From assembly GCA_033439265.1 (NCBI GenBank), contig JAVTVX010000026.1:4837001-4901000 (forward strand): a stretch of 64,000 nucleotides of DNA, read 5' to 3'. The notes under the pieces were generated by a model, which ran no database searches, was not told the origin of the DNA, and was given only the letters and a program-made list of their open reading frames with translations. Position 1 is the stretch's first letter, and the number at the start of each line of letters is the position of its first letter. This DNA is from Dillenia suffruticosa (taxonomy: Eukaryota; Streptophyta; Magnoliopsida; Dilleniales; Dilleniaceae). Positions 21,506 through 36,449 of this stretch are shown piece after piece. The position numbers and the translations under genes are program-made.

Positions 21506-22557
21506 CTTTTACTGATGAAATTGCATGCTTTCTTTGACAAGCATTAATTTTTTTTTTAAATCCGAAATGTGGTCAAAAAAAAACTTTTTTTCTTCTTCTA
21601 AATAAGACATGTTGGTGTAATCAATTTTGAATGATTTGTTTATAAATAACAAATGAAAATTTTAATTCAATAAAGTTTTTTAATCTTCCAAATTATTATT
21701 ATTATTTTTAAAGCACATGAAAACATTTGTTTTTGTTTTGTTTAGATGCCCAACTGAAGGTCGACGATGGAAAGCATTGGTAGTTCTGCACTATGCAGAA
21801 CCAATAGGTAGTTTTATACTATGCAGAATTACGATAGTTCTGCACCGCAAAACCACCAAACTTTTGTCAGCAAAACTCGTATATAATAAAAAAAAATAAT
21901 GATAAAAAAAAAAGACCTATATAATTCTTTTTCGTATTTTTACTGTAATCAGAAAAATTAATAATAAAATTATCATTATACGAACAACACATGGCCCAAA
22001 GAAATAAAATTTTTTCATATTAAAAAATTTCCACATTTGTAATTAATATTTTTATAATTATATTTTTTACATTATTATGATAGTATGAAAAATTCATTAT
22101 AGATCATTTATTTTTTTTTCAAATATCTAAAATATTTGTGATTGTATTAAAAATATCTAAAATATTGGTAATGCCTTCTTCGATGAAATTTTTTTTAAGG
22201 GGTTAAATTTTGTGAAGTTTCTGAATGGTAGCCCACCGAGGTCGACTGATATGAATTTTTTAAATTTTACAAATCGTAAAACTTTTTAATATATAAATTT
22301 TAGCTTTAATATTTTAATATATTAGATATTAATACTTCAAGTTTCAAAATAAAATATTACATATTTTAAATATTTTATTCTTACAAATTTAATACTTTTT
22401 TTAGTATTAATATTAATCTGTAATATTAAAATTTAGTATTTAATAATGTATATATTAAATATTATCTATTTTTTATATATATCCAAATTGTTTATTACTT
22501 GTAATATTATATTAAAATTTAAAAATTTATAAAATATTAAGTTGAATATTAAATTAT

Positions 22558-22820
22558 TTCGGTAGTTCTGCACTTGGCAGAACTATCTTGGTAAATGAGC
22601 AGAACTACATGGGTAGTTCTGCACTTCGCCGAACTATATTGTGGTTCTGCACTTTGCAGAACTACATGGTGGTTCTGCATTTCGCATAACTAATATGTTG
22701 GTTCTGCATTTCGCATAACTACTATGTTGGTTCTGCACCACGCAACAGAACCATGTGATTCTAAGAACAATATTGTTATGCTGTAGTTCTATTAAGCAAA
22801 ACCACATGCTTTTGCTGATG
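22558..22820. repeat. Palindrome minisatellite, monomer F, copy 1
   Basis: Same plan as D and E with fewer perfect units. Counterparts lie near 33085, 43605 and 54160. Confidence 0.85.
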
Positions 22821-23410
22821 AAATTGCATGCTTTCTTTGACAAGCATTAAATTTTTTTTTTTAATCCGAAATGTTGTCAAAAAAAACTTTTTTTCTTCTT
22901 TTAAATAAGACATGTTGATGTAATTAATTTTAAATGATTTGTTTATAAATAACAAATGAAAATTTTAATTCAATAAAGTTTTTTAATCTTCCAAATTATT
23001 ATTATTATTTTTAAAGTATATGAAAACATTTGTTTTTGTTTTGTTTAGATGCCCAAATGAAGGTCGACGATGGAAAACATTGGTAGTTCCGCACTATGCA
23101 GAATCAATATGTAGTTCTATACTTTGCAGAATTACGATAGTTCTGCACCGTAAAACCACCAAACTTTTGTCAGCAAGACTCGTATATAAAGAAATAAAAT
23201 TTTTTAATATGAAAAAATTTCCACCTTTGTAATTAATATTTTTATAATTATATTTTTTACATTATTATAATAGTATGAAAAATTTATCATAGATCATTTA
23301 TTTTTTTTCAAATATCTAAAATATTTGTGATTGTATTAAAAATATCTATAATATTTGTAATGCCTTCTTCGATGAAATTTTTTTTAAGGGGTTAAATTTT
23401 GTGAAGTTTC

Positions 23411-23875
23411 TGAATGGTAGCCCACCAAGGTCGACTGATAAGAATTTTTTAAATTTTACAAAACGTAAAACTTTTTAATATATAAATTTTAGCTTTAATA
23501 TTTTAATATATTAAATATTAATACTTCAAATTTTAAAATAAAATATTACATATTGTAAATATTTAATTCTTATAATATTAATATTTTTTAGTATTAATAC
23601 TAATTTGTAATATTAAAAATTAGTATTTAATAATTTATATATTAAATATAAAATATTTTTTGTATATATTCAAATTGTTGATTATTTATAATATTAAATC
23701 AAAATTAAAAATTATATAAAATATTAAATTGAATATTAAATCACCATGGTAGTTCTGATTAAATAATAATCTGATTAAAAAATTTTATGATTGTATTTAA
23801 AATATCTAAAATATTTGCAATGCCTTCATCGACGAAATTTTTTTTTATGAGGGACTAAATTTTATAAAGTTTCTG
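23411..23875. repeat. Chimeric junction monomer between copies 1 and 2
   Basis: The first 130 bases follow the D-F monomer type (GAATGGTAGCCCACCAAGG...ACTTCAAATTTT). From TTGTAAATATTTAATTC at 23553 on, it follows the Helitron-end type of 13001. The switch falls within a shared AT-rich word of about 22 bases. The same switch occurs at 34076 and 44597. Confidence 0.85.
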
Positions 23876-24649
23876 AATGACAACCCACTAAGATCAAATA
23901 ATATGAATTTTTTACATTTTGGTAATTGTAAAACCTTTTAATATATAAATTTTAGCATTAATATTTTAATATATTAAATATTAAAACATCAAGTTTTAAA
24001 ATAAAATATTACATATTTTAAATATTTGATTCATACAACATTAATATTGTTTTAGTATTAATACTATTTTATAATATTAAAAATTAGTATTAAATAATTT
24101 ATATATTAGATATTAAATATTTTTTTATATATATTCAAATTGTTGATTACTTATAATACTAAATCAAAATTAAAAATATTATAAAATATTAAATTGAATA
24201 TTACATTATCTTGGTAGTTTTTCACTTGGCAGAACTATCTTGGTACTTGTGCAGAACCATCAGGTGGTTCTGTACTTTGAAGAAATACATGGGTTGTTCT
24301 GCACTTCACAGAACCACCGTGGTGAGATAGTTCTGTCAATTTTAGTATCTATATTTTTTCAGTCTTAAAATATCTCTAAAATAATTTTTTTTGTATTTTT
24401 AAAATTTTAATTTTTCTAATATCATGAGATCAAATGAAAATATTTTTATACATGCACTAAAAATTTTGCATAATATTAAAATAAAAATACCGATCGTCAC
24501 GATACTTGAAATTTTTTGAAAATTAAAAAAAAAATCAAAATTAATATATTTAAATTATTATTTTGAAATTGAATTTGTACTTTTTCATAGTAGTGTGGTT
24601 TAGTTAAAAAAAAAAAAAGAAAATCTATTTTCTTTTTTATACAATCCAG

Positions 24650-24733
24650 ATGGGAAGAACAACAATGAGTGTGAATGTTTCATCAACCAAAGAATACAGC
24701 TTCATCAACGTAAATGTGACTTCATACTTGATG
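24650..24733 (+). pseudogene. Exon-like 84-base segment A, copy 2
   Basis: Counterpart of 14098-14181 in the second unit; same length, same splice-like borders, sequence unchanged by eye. Confidence 0.4.
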
Positions 24734-25842
24734 GTAGGTTTTTTTTTTGTTTTTTTTTTAGTGATTTCATACATTGTGATTTTGATAGAATAATATTTAT
24801 TTAGGATTATAGAAATATCAAGTAAAAAAATTTGAAAATATTTTTGATAAAAAAAATTAAAAGCTTCATATTATAATAATATGCAAATTAAATATTAATT
24901 TGATTAAAAAATTTTATGATTGTAGTAAAAATATCTAAAATATTTGTAATGTGTTCGTTCACAAATTTTTTTTTTAGGGGCTAAATTTTGTAAAACTTTT
25001 GAATGACAACTCTCTGAGATTATATAATAAGAATATTTAAAATTTTGCTAATCATAAAACCTTTTAATATATAAATTTTAGCATAAATATTTTATTATAT
25101 TAAATATTAATATATCAAGTTTTAAAATAAAATATTACATATTTTTAAATATTTAATTCATACAACATTAATATTTTTTTTTGTATGGATACTAATTTGT
25201 AATATTAAAAATTAGTATTCATTAATTTATATATTAAATATTAAATATTTTTTATATACATTCAAATTGTTGATTACTTGAAATATTAATTCAAAATTAA
25301 AAATTTTATAAAATATTAAATTGAATATTAAATTACCTTGGTAGTTCTGCACTTTGTAGAATTACCTTGGTAGTTGTGCAGAACCGCTTTGGTGGTTTTG
25401 CACTTCGCAAAGCTATATGGGTTGTTCTGCACTTCGCAGAACCACTCTATCGGTTCTGCACTTGGTAGAATTTCCTTAATAGTTCTGTATTTCGCATAAC
25501 TATTTTGGTAGTTCTATATTTCGCTGGTGGTTCTGTTAATTATTGTTACTATATTTTTTTAATCTGAAAATATCTGTAAAATAGTTTTTTCTTATTATTT
25601 TTAAAATTATAAATTTTTTAATATCATAAGATTAAATCGAAATATTTTTATATATGCACTAAAAATTTTGCATAACATTAAAATAAAAAAAACCGATCAT
25701 CACCATACTTGAAATTTTTTGGAAATTTAAAAAAATTCATGATTAATATATTTATATTACCATTTTGAATCTGAATTTGTACTTTTTTCGTAATAATATG
25801 GTTTAGTTAAAAAAAATCTATTTTCTATTTCAGGCAATCTAG

Positions 25843-25926
25843 ATGGGAAAAAGAACAATGGGTGTGAATGTTTTGTTGACCAAAGTATACAGCTCCATTG
25901 ACGCAAGGGTGACTTCATACTTAATG
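25843..25926 (+). pseudogene. Exon-like 84-base segment B, copy 2
   Basis: Counterpart of 15292-15375 in the second unit, unchanged by eye. Confidence 0.4.
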
Positions 25927-28323
25927 GTGATTTTTTTTTTTTAATTTTTCTTTAGTGACTTCATATATTATGATTTTGATAAAATAATATTTATTTAACA
26001 TTATAGAAATATCAAGTTACAAAATTTTAAATTATTTTTTATTAGAAAACTTAAATGCATCATACTATAATAGTATGCAAAAAAAAATTAATTTGATTAG
26101 AAAATTTTACGATTGTATTAAAAATATTAAAAATATTTATAATGCTTTCTTTGATGAAATTTTGTTTTTTGAGGGGCTAAATTTTTTAAAATTTCTGAAC
26201 GGCAACTCACTGATATCGTATAATAAAAATTTTTAAAATATTGTTAACTGTAAAACTTTTTAATATATAAATTTTAGCATTAATATTTTAATATATTAAA
26301 TATTAATACTTCATATTTTAAAATAAAATATTATATATTTTAAATATTTAATTCTCATAATATTAATATTTTTTAGCATTAATACTAATTTGTAATATTA
26401 AAAATTATTATTTAATAATTTATATATTAAATATTAAATATTTTTTATATATATTCAAATTGTTGATTACTTGTAATACAAAATCAAAAATAAAAATTTG
26501 ATAAAATATTAAATTGAATATTAAATTATTTTTGTAGTTATGCACTTGGCGGAACTATCTTGGTAGTTGTGCAGAACCACCTTGCCGGTTCTGCACTTCG
26601 CAAACCATTCTTGTGGTTCTGCATTTCGCAGAACTATATTGATATTCTGCACTTCGCTGATAGTTCTGTCAATTTTAGTGCTTTTATTTTTTTAATCTAT
26701 AAATATCTGTAAATATCTAAAAATTTTATAATTGAATTAAAAATATCTAAAATATTTGTAATACCTTCGTCGACGATATTTTTATATATGCAAAATTTTT
26801 TTCGATATTTTAAGTATTTTTAATATAACCATAAAATTATTTTAAATATGAAAATTTTACATGTTAAAATATTTTCAAATATCTTTTAACTTAATATTTT
26901 TATAAATTGTAATTCTACCATACACATTTTTTTAATATTTAAATATTCATTTAACATTAAATATATTAAATTAAAATGAAAAACATATCATTATAATATT
27001 AATATCTTTATAAAATTTTAAAAATATAAACATTAATTTGTAATTATAATATTCAATAATTTAGTTGAAAAAATGTAAAAAAATTTTTGTTGAAAAAAAT
27101 ACAATGTTTTTTTAATGCAAAAAATGATTGTATTCGGATTCGAACATGAGACGTACTTTGATTGTTCTGCACTATATGCACAGAACAATGAAGTTCTGCT
27201 CGTGCAGAATGAACTTCTGCGTTGCAGAACTTAGTTCTGCATGACTGCAAAGCCGCAGAATTTTGTGGTTCTGTAGTGCACTATGCAAAACTTAATTCTG
27301 CAGTGCATTGTCTATTGTTTTTTTTTTTCATTCTCATTTGTTTAAATTCGATCTAAATATCCTAAATTAAAATAAAAAAATATCTGCATAATATTAATAT
27401 ATGTGTAAAATCTAAAATATAAAAAAAATGAATGTTCTGAGAGGATAAATTATAAAAAATATCTAAAATTTTTATAATATCTTCGTCGATGAATAATTTT
27501 TTTTTAGAGGGATTAAATTATAATATTTTGAGTTCTGCATTGCGCAATATGTAGAACTTAGTTCTGCAATGCAGAACTTTTTACCACTTTCAATTTTTTT
27601 TTTTTTTAATCCAACACAATCTAACATGTAAAGTAAATTAATAAATTAATAGTTAAGATATATGTTGATAATGTTTTTAACATGCCACTCTTATAATAAT
27701 ATTTTTTTATCTTTATAGATCACTTTGACCAGAAAAAATAAAAGTCGTGCGCTATGCCTATGGCACACATATTAATATTTGATAACAGAAAAAAATATAA
27801 AAATACCAAACACTGTTCCATTTGATGGAATCTTTTTTTTTCATAAAAATAGTTTTATCATATTATAAAAGACAAAATATTATAAATATATTTTTATACA
27901 AAAGGAAAAAAAAAAAGAAAAGCTCACTACATAGTACTATGGGATCATGCTAGTTATACGAATCACAGTTAATTTTGTATTTCGAACTATAGAATTATCA
28001 AAACGTATTATTTTAGTTTTGTGCGTATAATTTTTTTCTTAAATTTAATGAATTATAATTTCTAAAATGACATTTATTAAATCTTTTTTTTTTGTAATTT
28101 TATAAACAACCGTCTCTCTATCCCATAAAGATTTTGATATCTTAGAGATGTAATTCTTCCAATAAATTTCTAATTATTAATTGAATTTTTTTACTATTTT
28201 GTTATTATGTTCGGCAGTTTTGTGTACCAAATAAAGTCACAACTTTAAAAATTTGACGAAATTCTCTTTATTTTCATTTAATATTTCCGTTCAATATGCA
28301 ATTAATAATAACATTTTTATTAC

Positions 28324-28602
28324 TTATGACACATTTTTACTATATTTTCCTAAACTTTGTAATTGATGAAGGTTATGACGCACAACAACGTGCTTGCAAT
28401 TGAAGCCAAGTAAATGACACTTCACAAGTTGGATTCCTGGGCACATGCCATACAACAAAAATAGACTTTGATGGCTTTGCATGAGCTCCACACATCTTTG
28501 ATAGTTCTGCACAAGATCCCTGCTAACAGCTATGAGTACGTCTGTATCATTTCCAGAAGCGATTTATGGCTCAGGGACAGACCCTATCCTATTATCTCCT
28601 TG
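28324..28602 (-). pseudogene. Captured coding-like fragment, copy 2
   Basis: Counterpart of 17773-18051. The 62-residue open part is identical in all four units. Confidence 0.45.
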
Positions 28603-30444
28603 TTAAATCAAAAAGCAATTACATGAAAGAGAAAATTAGAGACGGATCTTGAGACAAAATTGGAGAAGAAGGCCAACTACAGATTGAAAAGAAAAATAAA
28701 AAAAAATATTAGTTGCACAAATTAAATATTCTCAAGAGCTAAAAACATAAAGATTTGAGATTGAACACTATGAGATTGAATTTGGAACGCAAGCATTTAA
28801 GGATCATTCAGTGCTTAAGAACGCAAGCATGGGAAGTTCTGTACTTCGCAGAACTACATGGGTAGTTTTGCACTTCGCAGAACGACATGGTGGTTTTGCA
28901 TTTCGCATAACTACGATGTTGGTTCTGCATCACGCAACAGAACCATATGATTCTAAGAACAATATTGTTCTGCTGTAGTTCTGCTAAGCAAAACCACATG
29001 CTTTTACTGATGAAATTGCATGCTTTCTTTGACAAGCATTAATTTTTTTTTTTAAATCCGAAATGTTGTCATAAAAAACTTTCTTTCTTCTTCTAAATAA
29101 GACATGTTGGTGTAATCAATTTTAAATGATTTGTTTATAAATAACAAATGAAAATTTTAATTCAATAAAATTTTTTAATCTTCCAAATTATTATTATTAT
29201 TTTTAAAGCACATGAAAACATTTGTTTTTGTTTTGTTTAGATGCCCAACTGAAGGTGGACGATGGAAAGCATTGGTAGTTCCGCACTATGCAAAACCAAT
29301 AAGTAGTTTTATACTATTTAAAATTTTTTTTAAGACATGTTGGTGTAATTAATTTTAAATGATTTGTTTATAAATAACAAATGAAAATTTTAATTCAATA
29401 AAGTTTTTTAATCTTCCAAATTATTATTATTATTTTTAAAGTACATGAAAACATTTGTTTTTGTTTTGTTTAGATGCCCAAATGAAGGTCGACGATGGAA
29501 AACAATGGTAGTTCCGCACGATGCAGAATCAATAAGTAGTTCTATACTTTGCAGAATTACGATAGTTCTGCACCGCAAAACCACCAAACTTTTGTCAGCA
29601 AGACTCGTATTTGTTTTTGTTTTGTTTAGATGCCCAAATGAAGGTCGACGATGGAAAACAATGGTAGTTCCGCACAATGCAGAATCAATAAGTAGTTCTA
29701 TACTTTGCAGAATTATGATAGTTCTGCACCGCAAAACCACCAAACTTTTATCAGCAAGACTCGTATATAATAAATAAAAAAAAATAATGATAAAAAAAAA
29801 TGACCTATATAATTTTTTTTTCGTATTTTTACTGTAATCAGAAAAATTTATAATAAAATTATCATTATACGAACAACACATGACCCAAAGAAATAAAATT
29901 TTTTAATATGAAAAAATTTCCACCTTTGTAATTAATATTTTTATAATTACATTTTTTACATTATTATAATAGTATGAAAAATTAATCATAGATCATTTAT
30001 TTTTTTCAAATATCTAAAATATTTGTGATTGTATTAAAAATATCTAAAATATTTGTAATGCCTTCTTCGATGAAATTTTTTTTAAGGGGTTAAATTTTGT
30101 GAAGTTTCTGAATGGTAGCCCACCAAGGTCGACTGATAAGAATTTTTTAAATTTTACAAAACGTAAAACTTTTTAATATATAAATTTTAGCTTTAATATT
30201 TTAATATATTAAATATTAATACTTCAAATTTTAAAATAAAATATTACATATTTTAAATATTTTATTCTTACAAATTTAATACTTTTTTTAGTATTAATAT
30301 TAATCAGTAATATTAAAAATTAGTATTTAATAATTTATATATTAAATATTATCTATTTTTTATATATATCCAAATTGTTTATTACTTGTAATATTATATT
30401 AAAATTAAAAAATTTATAAAATATTAAATTGAATATTAAATTAT

Positions 30445-30745
30445 TTCGGTAGTTCTGCACTTGGCAGAACTATCTTGGTAAATGAGCAGAACTACATGGG
30501 TAGTTCTGCACTTCGCAGAACTATATTGTGGTTCTGCACTTCGCAGAACTACATGGTGGTTCTGCACTTCGCAGAACTATATGGTGGTTCTGCACTTCGC
30601 AGAACTACATGGTGGTTCTGCATTTCGCATAACTACTATGTTGGTTCTGCATTTCGCATAACTACTATGTTGGTTCTGCAACACGCAACAGAACCATGTG
30701 ATTCTAAGAACAATATTGTTCTGCTGTAGTTCTGCTAAGCAAAAG
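30445..30745. repeat. Palindrome minisatellite, monomer D, copy 2
   Basis: Counterpart of 19890-20190. The number of units is equal but one linker differs (ACATGG against ATATTG, and ATATGG against ACATGG), so the linker variants have been shuffled. Confidence 0.9.
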
Positions 30746-33700
30746 CACATGCTTTTACTGATGAAATTGCATGCTTTTTTTGACAAGCATTAATTTTTTT
30801 TTTTAAATCCGAAATGTTGTTAAAAAAAACTTTTTTTCTTCTTTTAAATAAAACATGTTGGTGTAATTAATTTTAAATGATTTGTTTATCAATAACAAAT
30901 AAAAATTTTATTTCAATAAAGTTTTTTAATCTTCCAAATTATTATTATTATTTTTAAAACACATGAAAACATTTGTTTTTGTTTTATTTAGATGCCCAAA
31001 TGAAGGTCGACGATGGAAAACATTGGTAGTTCCGCACTATGCAGAACCGATAAATAGTTCTATACTATACAGAATTACGATAGTTCTGCACCGCAAAACC
31101 ACCAAACTTTTGTCAGCAAGACTCGTATATAATAAAAAAAAATAATGATAAAAAAAACAAAATGACCTATATAATTTTTTTTTTATATTTTTACTGTAAT
31201 CAGAAAAATTTATATTAAAATTATCATTATACGAACAACACATGACCCAAGGAAATAAAATTTTTTATATTAAAAAATTTCCACCTTTGTAATTAATATT
31301 TTTATAATTGTATTTTTTACATTATTATAATAGTATGAAAAATTTATCATAGATCATTTATATTTTTTCAAATATCTAAAATATTTGTGATTGTATTAAA
31401 AATATCTAAAATATTTGTAATGCCTTCTTCGATGAAATTTTTTTTAAGGGGTTAAATTTTGTGAAGTTTCTGAATGGTAGCCCACCGAAGTCGACTGATA
31501 AGAATTTTTTAAATTTTACAAAACGTAAAACTTTTTAATATATAAATTTTAGCTTTAATATTTTAATATATTAAATATCAATACTTCAAGTTTTAAAATA
31601 AAATATTACATATTTTAAATATTTTATTCTTACAAATTTAATACTTTTTTTAGTATTAATATTAATCTGTAATAATAAAAATTAGTATTTAATAATTTAT
31701 ATATTAAATATTATCTATTTTTTATATATATCCAAATTGTTTATTACGTGTAATATTATATTAAAAATAAAAAATTTATAAAATATTAAGTTGAATATTA
31801 AATTATTTCGGTAGTTCTGCACTTGGCAGAACAATCTTGGTAAATGAGCAGAACTACATGGGTAGTTCTGCACTTCGCAGAACTACATGGTTAGTTCTGC
31901 ACTTCGCAGAACGACATGGTGGTTCTGCATTTCGCATAACCATGATGTTGGTTCTGCACCACGCAACAGAACCATGTGATTCTAAGAACAATATTGTTCT
32001 GCTGTAGTTCTGCTAAGCAAAACCACATGCTTTTACTGATGAAATTGCATGCTTTCTTTGACAAGCATTAATTTTTTTTTTAAATCCGAAATGTGGTCAA
32101 AAAAAAACTTTTTTTCTTCTTCTAAATAAGACATGTTGGTGTAATCAATTTTGAATGATTTGTTTATAAATAACAAATGAAAATTTTAATTCAATAAAGT
32201 TTTTTAATCTTCCAAATTATTATTATTATTTTTAAAGCACATGAAAACATTTGTTTTTGTTTTGTTTAGATGCCCAACTGAAGGTCGACGATGGAAAGCA
32301 TTGGTAGTTCTGCACTATGCAGAACCGATAGGTAGTTTTATACTATGCAGAATTACGATAGTTCTGCACCGCAAAACCACCAAACTTTTGTCAGCAAAAC
32401 TCGTATATAATAAAAAAAAATAATGATAAAAAAAAAAGACCTATATAATTCTTTTTCGTATTTTTACTGTAATCAGAAAAATTAATAATAAAATTATCAT
32501 TATACGAACAACACATGGCCCAAAGAAATAAAATTTTTTCATATTAAAAAATTTCCACATTTGTAATTAATATTTTTATAATTATATTTTTTACATTATT
32601 ATGATAGTATGAAAAATTCATTATAGATCATTTATTTTTTTTCAAATATCTAAAATATTTGTGATTGTATTAAAAATATCTAAAATATTGGTAATGCCTT
32701 CTTCGATGAAATTTTTTTTAAGGGGTTAAATTTTGTGAAGTTTCTGAATGGTAGCCCACCGAGGTCGACTGATATGAATTTTTTAAATTTTACAAATCGT
32801 AAAACTTTTTAATATATAAATTTTAGCTTTAATATTTTAATATATTAGATATTAATACTTCAAGTTTCAAAATAAAATATTACATATTTTAAATATTTTA
32901 TTCTTACAAATTTAATACTTTTTTTAGTATTAATATTAATCTGTAATATTAAAAATTAGTATTTAATAATGTATATATTAAATATTATCTATTTTTTATA
33001 TATATCCAAATTGTTTATTACTTGTAATATTATATTAAAATTTAAAAATTTATAAAATATTAAGTTGAATATTAAATTATTTCAGTAGTTCTGCACTTGG
33101 CAGAACTATCTTGGTAAATGAGCAGAACTACATGGGTAGTTCTACACTTCGCAGAACTATATTGTGGTTCTGCACTTTGCAGAACTACATGGTGGTTCTG
33201 CATTTCGCATAACTAATATGTTGGTTCTGCATTTCGCATAACTACTATGTTGGTTCTGCACCACGCAACAGAACCATGTGATTCTAAGAACAATATTGTT
33301 ATGCTGTAGTTCTATTAAGCAAAACCACATGCTTTTGCTGATGAAATTGCATGCTTTCTTTGACAAGCATTAAATTTTTTTTTTTAATCCGAAATGTTGT
33401 CAAAAAAAACTTTTTTTCTTCTTTTAAATAAGACATGTTGATGTAATTAATTTTAAATGATTTGTTTATAAATAACAAATGAAAATTTTAATTCAATAAA
33501 GTTTTTTAATCTTCCAAATTATTATTATTATTTTTAAAGTATATGAAAACATTTGTTTTTGTTTTGTTTAGATGCCCAAATGAAGGTCGACGATGGAAAA
33601 CATTGGTAGTTCCGCACTATGCAGAATCAATATGTAGTTCTATACTTTGCAGAATTACGATAGTTCTGCACCGTAAAACCACCAAACTTTTGTCAGCAAG

Positions 33701-35173
33701 ACTCGTATATAAAGAAATAAAATTTTTTAATATGAAAAAATTTCCACCTTTGTAATTAATATTTTTATAATTATATTTTTTACATTATTATAATAGTATG
33801 AAAAATTTATCATAGATCATTTATTTTTTTTCAAATATCTAAAATATTTGTGATTGTATTAAAAATATCTATAATATTTGTAATGCCTTCTTCGATGAAA
33901 TTTTTTTTAAGGGGTTAAATTTTGTGAAGTTTCTGAATGGTAGCCCACCAAGGTCGACTGATAAGAATTTTTTAAATTTTACAAAACGTAAAACTTTTTA
34001 ATATATAAATTTTAGCTTTAATATTTTAATATATTAAATATTAATACTTCAAATTTTAAAATAAAATATTACATATTGTAAATATTTAATTCTTATAATA
34101 TTAATATTTTTTAGTATTAATACTAATTTGTAATATTAAAAATTAGTATTTAATAATTTATATATTAAATATAAAATATTTTTTGTATATATTCAAATTG
34201 TTGATTATTTATAATATTAAATCAAAATTAAAAATTATATAAAATATTAAATTGAATATTAAATCACCATGGTAGTTCTGATTAAATAATAATCTGATTA
34301 AAAAATTTTATGATTGTATTTAAAATATCTAAAATATTTGCAATGCCTTCATCGACGAAATTTTTTTTTATGAGGGACTAAATTTTATAAAGTTTCTGAA
34401 TGACAACCCACTAAGATCAAATAATATGAATTTTTTACATTTTGGTAATTGTAAAACCTTTTAATATATAAATTTTAGCATTAATATTTTAATATATTAA
34501 ATATTAAAACATCAAGTTTTAAAATAAAATATTACATATTTTAAATATTTGATTCATACAACATTAATATTGTTTTAGTATTAATACTATTTTATAATAT
34601 TAAAAATTAGTATTAAATAATTTATATATTAGATATTAAATATTTTTTTATATATATTCAAATTGTTGATTACTTATAATACTAAATCAAAATTAAAAAT
34701 ATTATAAAATATTAAATTGAATATTACATTATCTTGGTAGTTTTTCACTTGGCAGAACTATCTTGGTACTTGTGCAGAACCATCAGGTGGTTCTGTACTT
34801 TGAAGAAATACATGGGTTGTTCTGCACTTCACAGAACCACCGTGGTGAGATAGTTCTGTCAATTTTAGTATCTATATTTTTTCAGTCTTAAAATATCTCT
34901 AAAATAATTTTTTTTGTATTTTTAAAATTTTAATTTTTCTAATATCATGAGATCAAATGAAAATATTTTTATACATGCACTAAAAATTTTGCATAATATT
35001 AAAATAAAAATACCGATCGTCACGATACTTGAAATTTTTTGAAAATTAAAAAAAAAATCAAAATTAATATATTTAAATTATTATTTTGAAATTGAATTTG
35101 TACTTTTTCATAGTAGTGTGGTTTAGTTAAAAAAAAAAAAAAGAAAATCTATTTTCTTTTTTATACAATCCAG

Positions 35174-35257
35174 ATGGGAAGAACAACAATGAGTGTGAAT
35201 GTTTCATCAACCAAAGAATACAGCTTCATCAACGTAAATGTGACTTCATACTTGATG
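35174..35257 (+). pseudogene. Exon-like 84-base segment A, copy 3
   Basis: Counterpart of 14098-14181 in the third unit; unchanged by eye, followed by GTAGGT. Confidence 0.4.
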
Positions 35258-36365
35258 GTAGGTTTTTTTTTTGTTTTTTTTTTAGTGATTTCATACATTG
35301 TGATTTTGATAGAATAATATTTATTTAGGATTATAGAAATATCAAGTAAAAAAATTTGAAAATATTTTTGATAAAAAAAATTAAAAGCTTCATATTATAA
35401 TAATATGCAAATTAAATATTAATTTGATTAAAAAATTTTATGATTGTAGTAAAAATATCTAAAATATTTGTAATGTGTTCGTTCACAAATTTTTTTTTAG
35501 GGGCTAAATTTTGTAAAACTTTTGAATGACAACTCTCTGAGATCATATAATAAGAATATTTAAAATTTTGCTAATCATAAAACCTTTTAATATATAAATT
35601 TTAGCATAAATATTTTATTATATTAAATATTAATATATCAAGTTTTAAAATAAAATATTACATATTTTTAAATATTTAATTCATACAACATTAATATTTT
35701 TTTTTGTATGGATACTAATTTGTAATATTAAAAATTAGTATTCATTAATTTATATATTAAATATTAAATATTTTTTATATACATTCAAATTGTTGATTAC
35801 TTGAAATATTAATTCAAAATTAAAAATTTTATAAAATATTAAATTGAATATTAAATTACCTTGGTAGTTCTGCACTTTGTAGAATTACCTTGGTAGTTGT
35901 GCAGAACCGCTTTGGTGGTTTTGCACTTCGCAAAGCTATATGGGTTGTTCTGCACTTCGCAGAACCACTCTATCGGTTCTGCACTTGGTAGAATTTCCTT
36001 AATAGTTCTGTATTTCGCATAACTATTTTGGTAGTTCTATATTTCGCTGGTGGTTCTGTTAATTATTGTTACTATATTTTTTTAATCTGAAAATATCTGT
36101 AAAATAGTTTTTTCTTATTATTTTTAAAATTATAAATTTTTTAATATCATAAGATTAAATCGAAATATTTTTATATATGCACTAAAAATTTTGCATAACA
36201 TTAAAATAAAAAAAACCGATCATCACCATACTTGAAATTTTTTGGAAATTTAAAAAAATTCATGATTAATATATTTATATTACCATTTTGAATCTGAATT
36301 TGTACTTTTTTCGTAATAATATGGTTTAGTTAAAAAAAATCTATTTTCTATTTCAGGCAATCTAG

Positions 36366-36449
36366 ATGGGAAAAAGAACAATGGGTGTGAATGTTTTGTT
36401 GACCAAAGTATACAGCTCCATTGACGCAAGGGTGACTTCATACTTAATG
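36366..36449 (+). pseudogene. Exon-like 84-base segment B, copy 3
   Basis: Counterpart of 15292-15375 in the third unit, unchanged by eye. Confidence 0.4.

Larger units (their letters stand above)
13001..23552. repeat. 10.5-kb tandem unit, copy 1
   Basis: First of four head-to-tail units, 10,552 bases. It contains monomer heads (GGGGYTAAATTTTGT...GAATGRYARCCCAC) at about 13324, 14448, 15647, 19557, 20919, 22223 and 23411, each followed by an AT-rich body and a palindrome cluster. It also holds an inserted block of about 2.5 kb (about 16500-18250) unlike the monomers. Its left edge continues from Helitron 3' sequence; its right edge is a chimeric monomer. It carries a 29-base extra palindrome near 21330 shared only with copy 4. 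Confidence 0.95.
23553..34075. repeat. 10.5-kb tandem unit, copy 2
   Basis: 10,523 bases, same order as copy 1 with only scattered single-base and homopolymer differences visible by eye. Shares left-half variants with copy 1 (GAGATTATAT at 25021; CTTCGCAAACC at 26601) but lacks the 29-base extra palindrome of copies 1 and 4. Confidence 0.95.
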
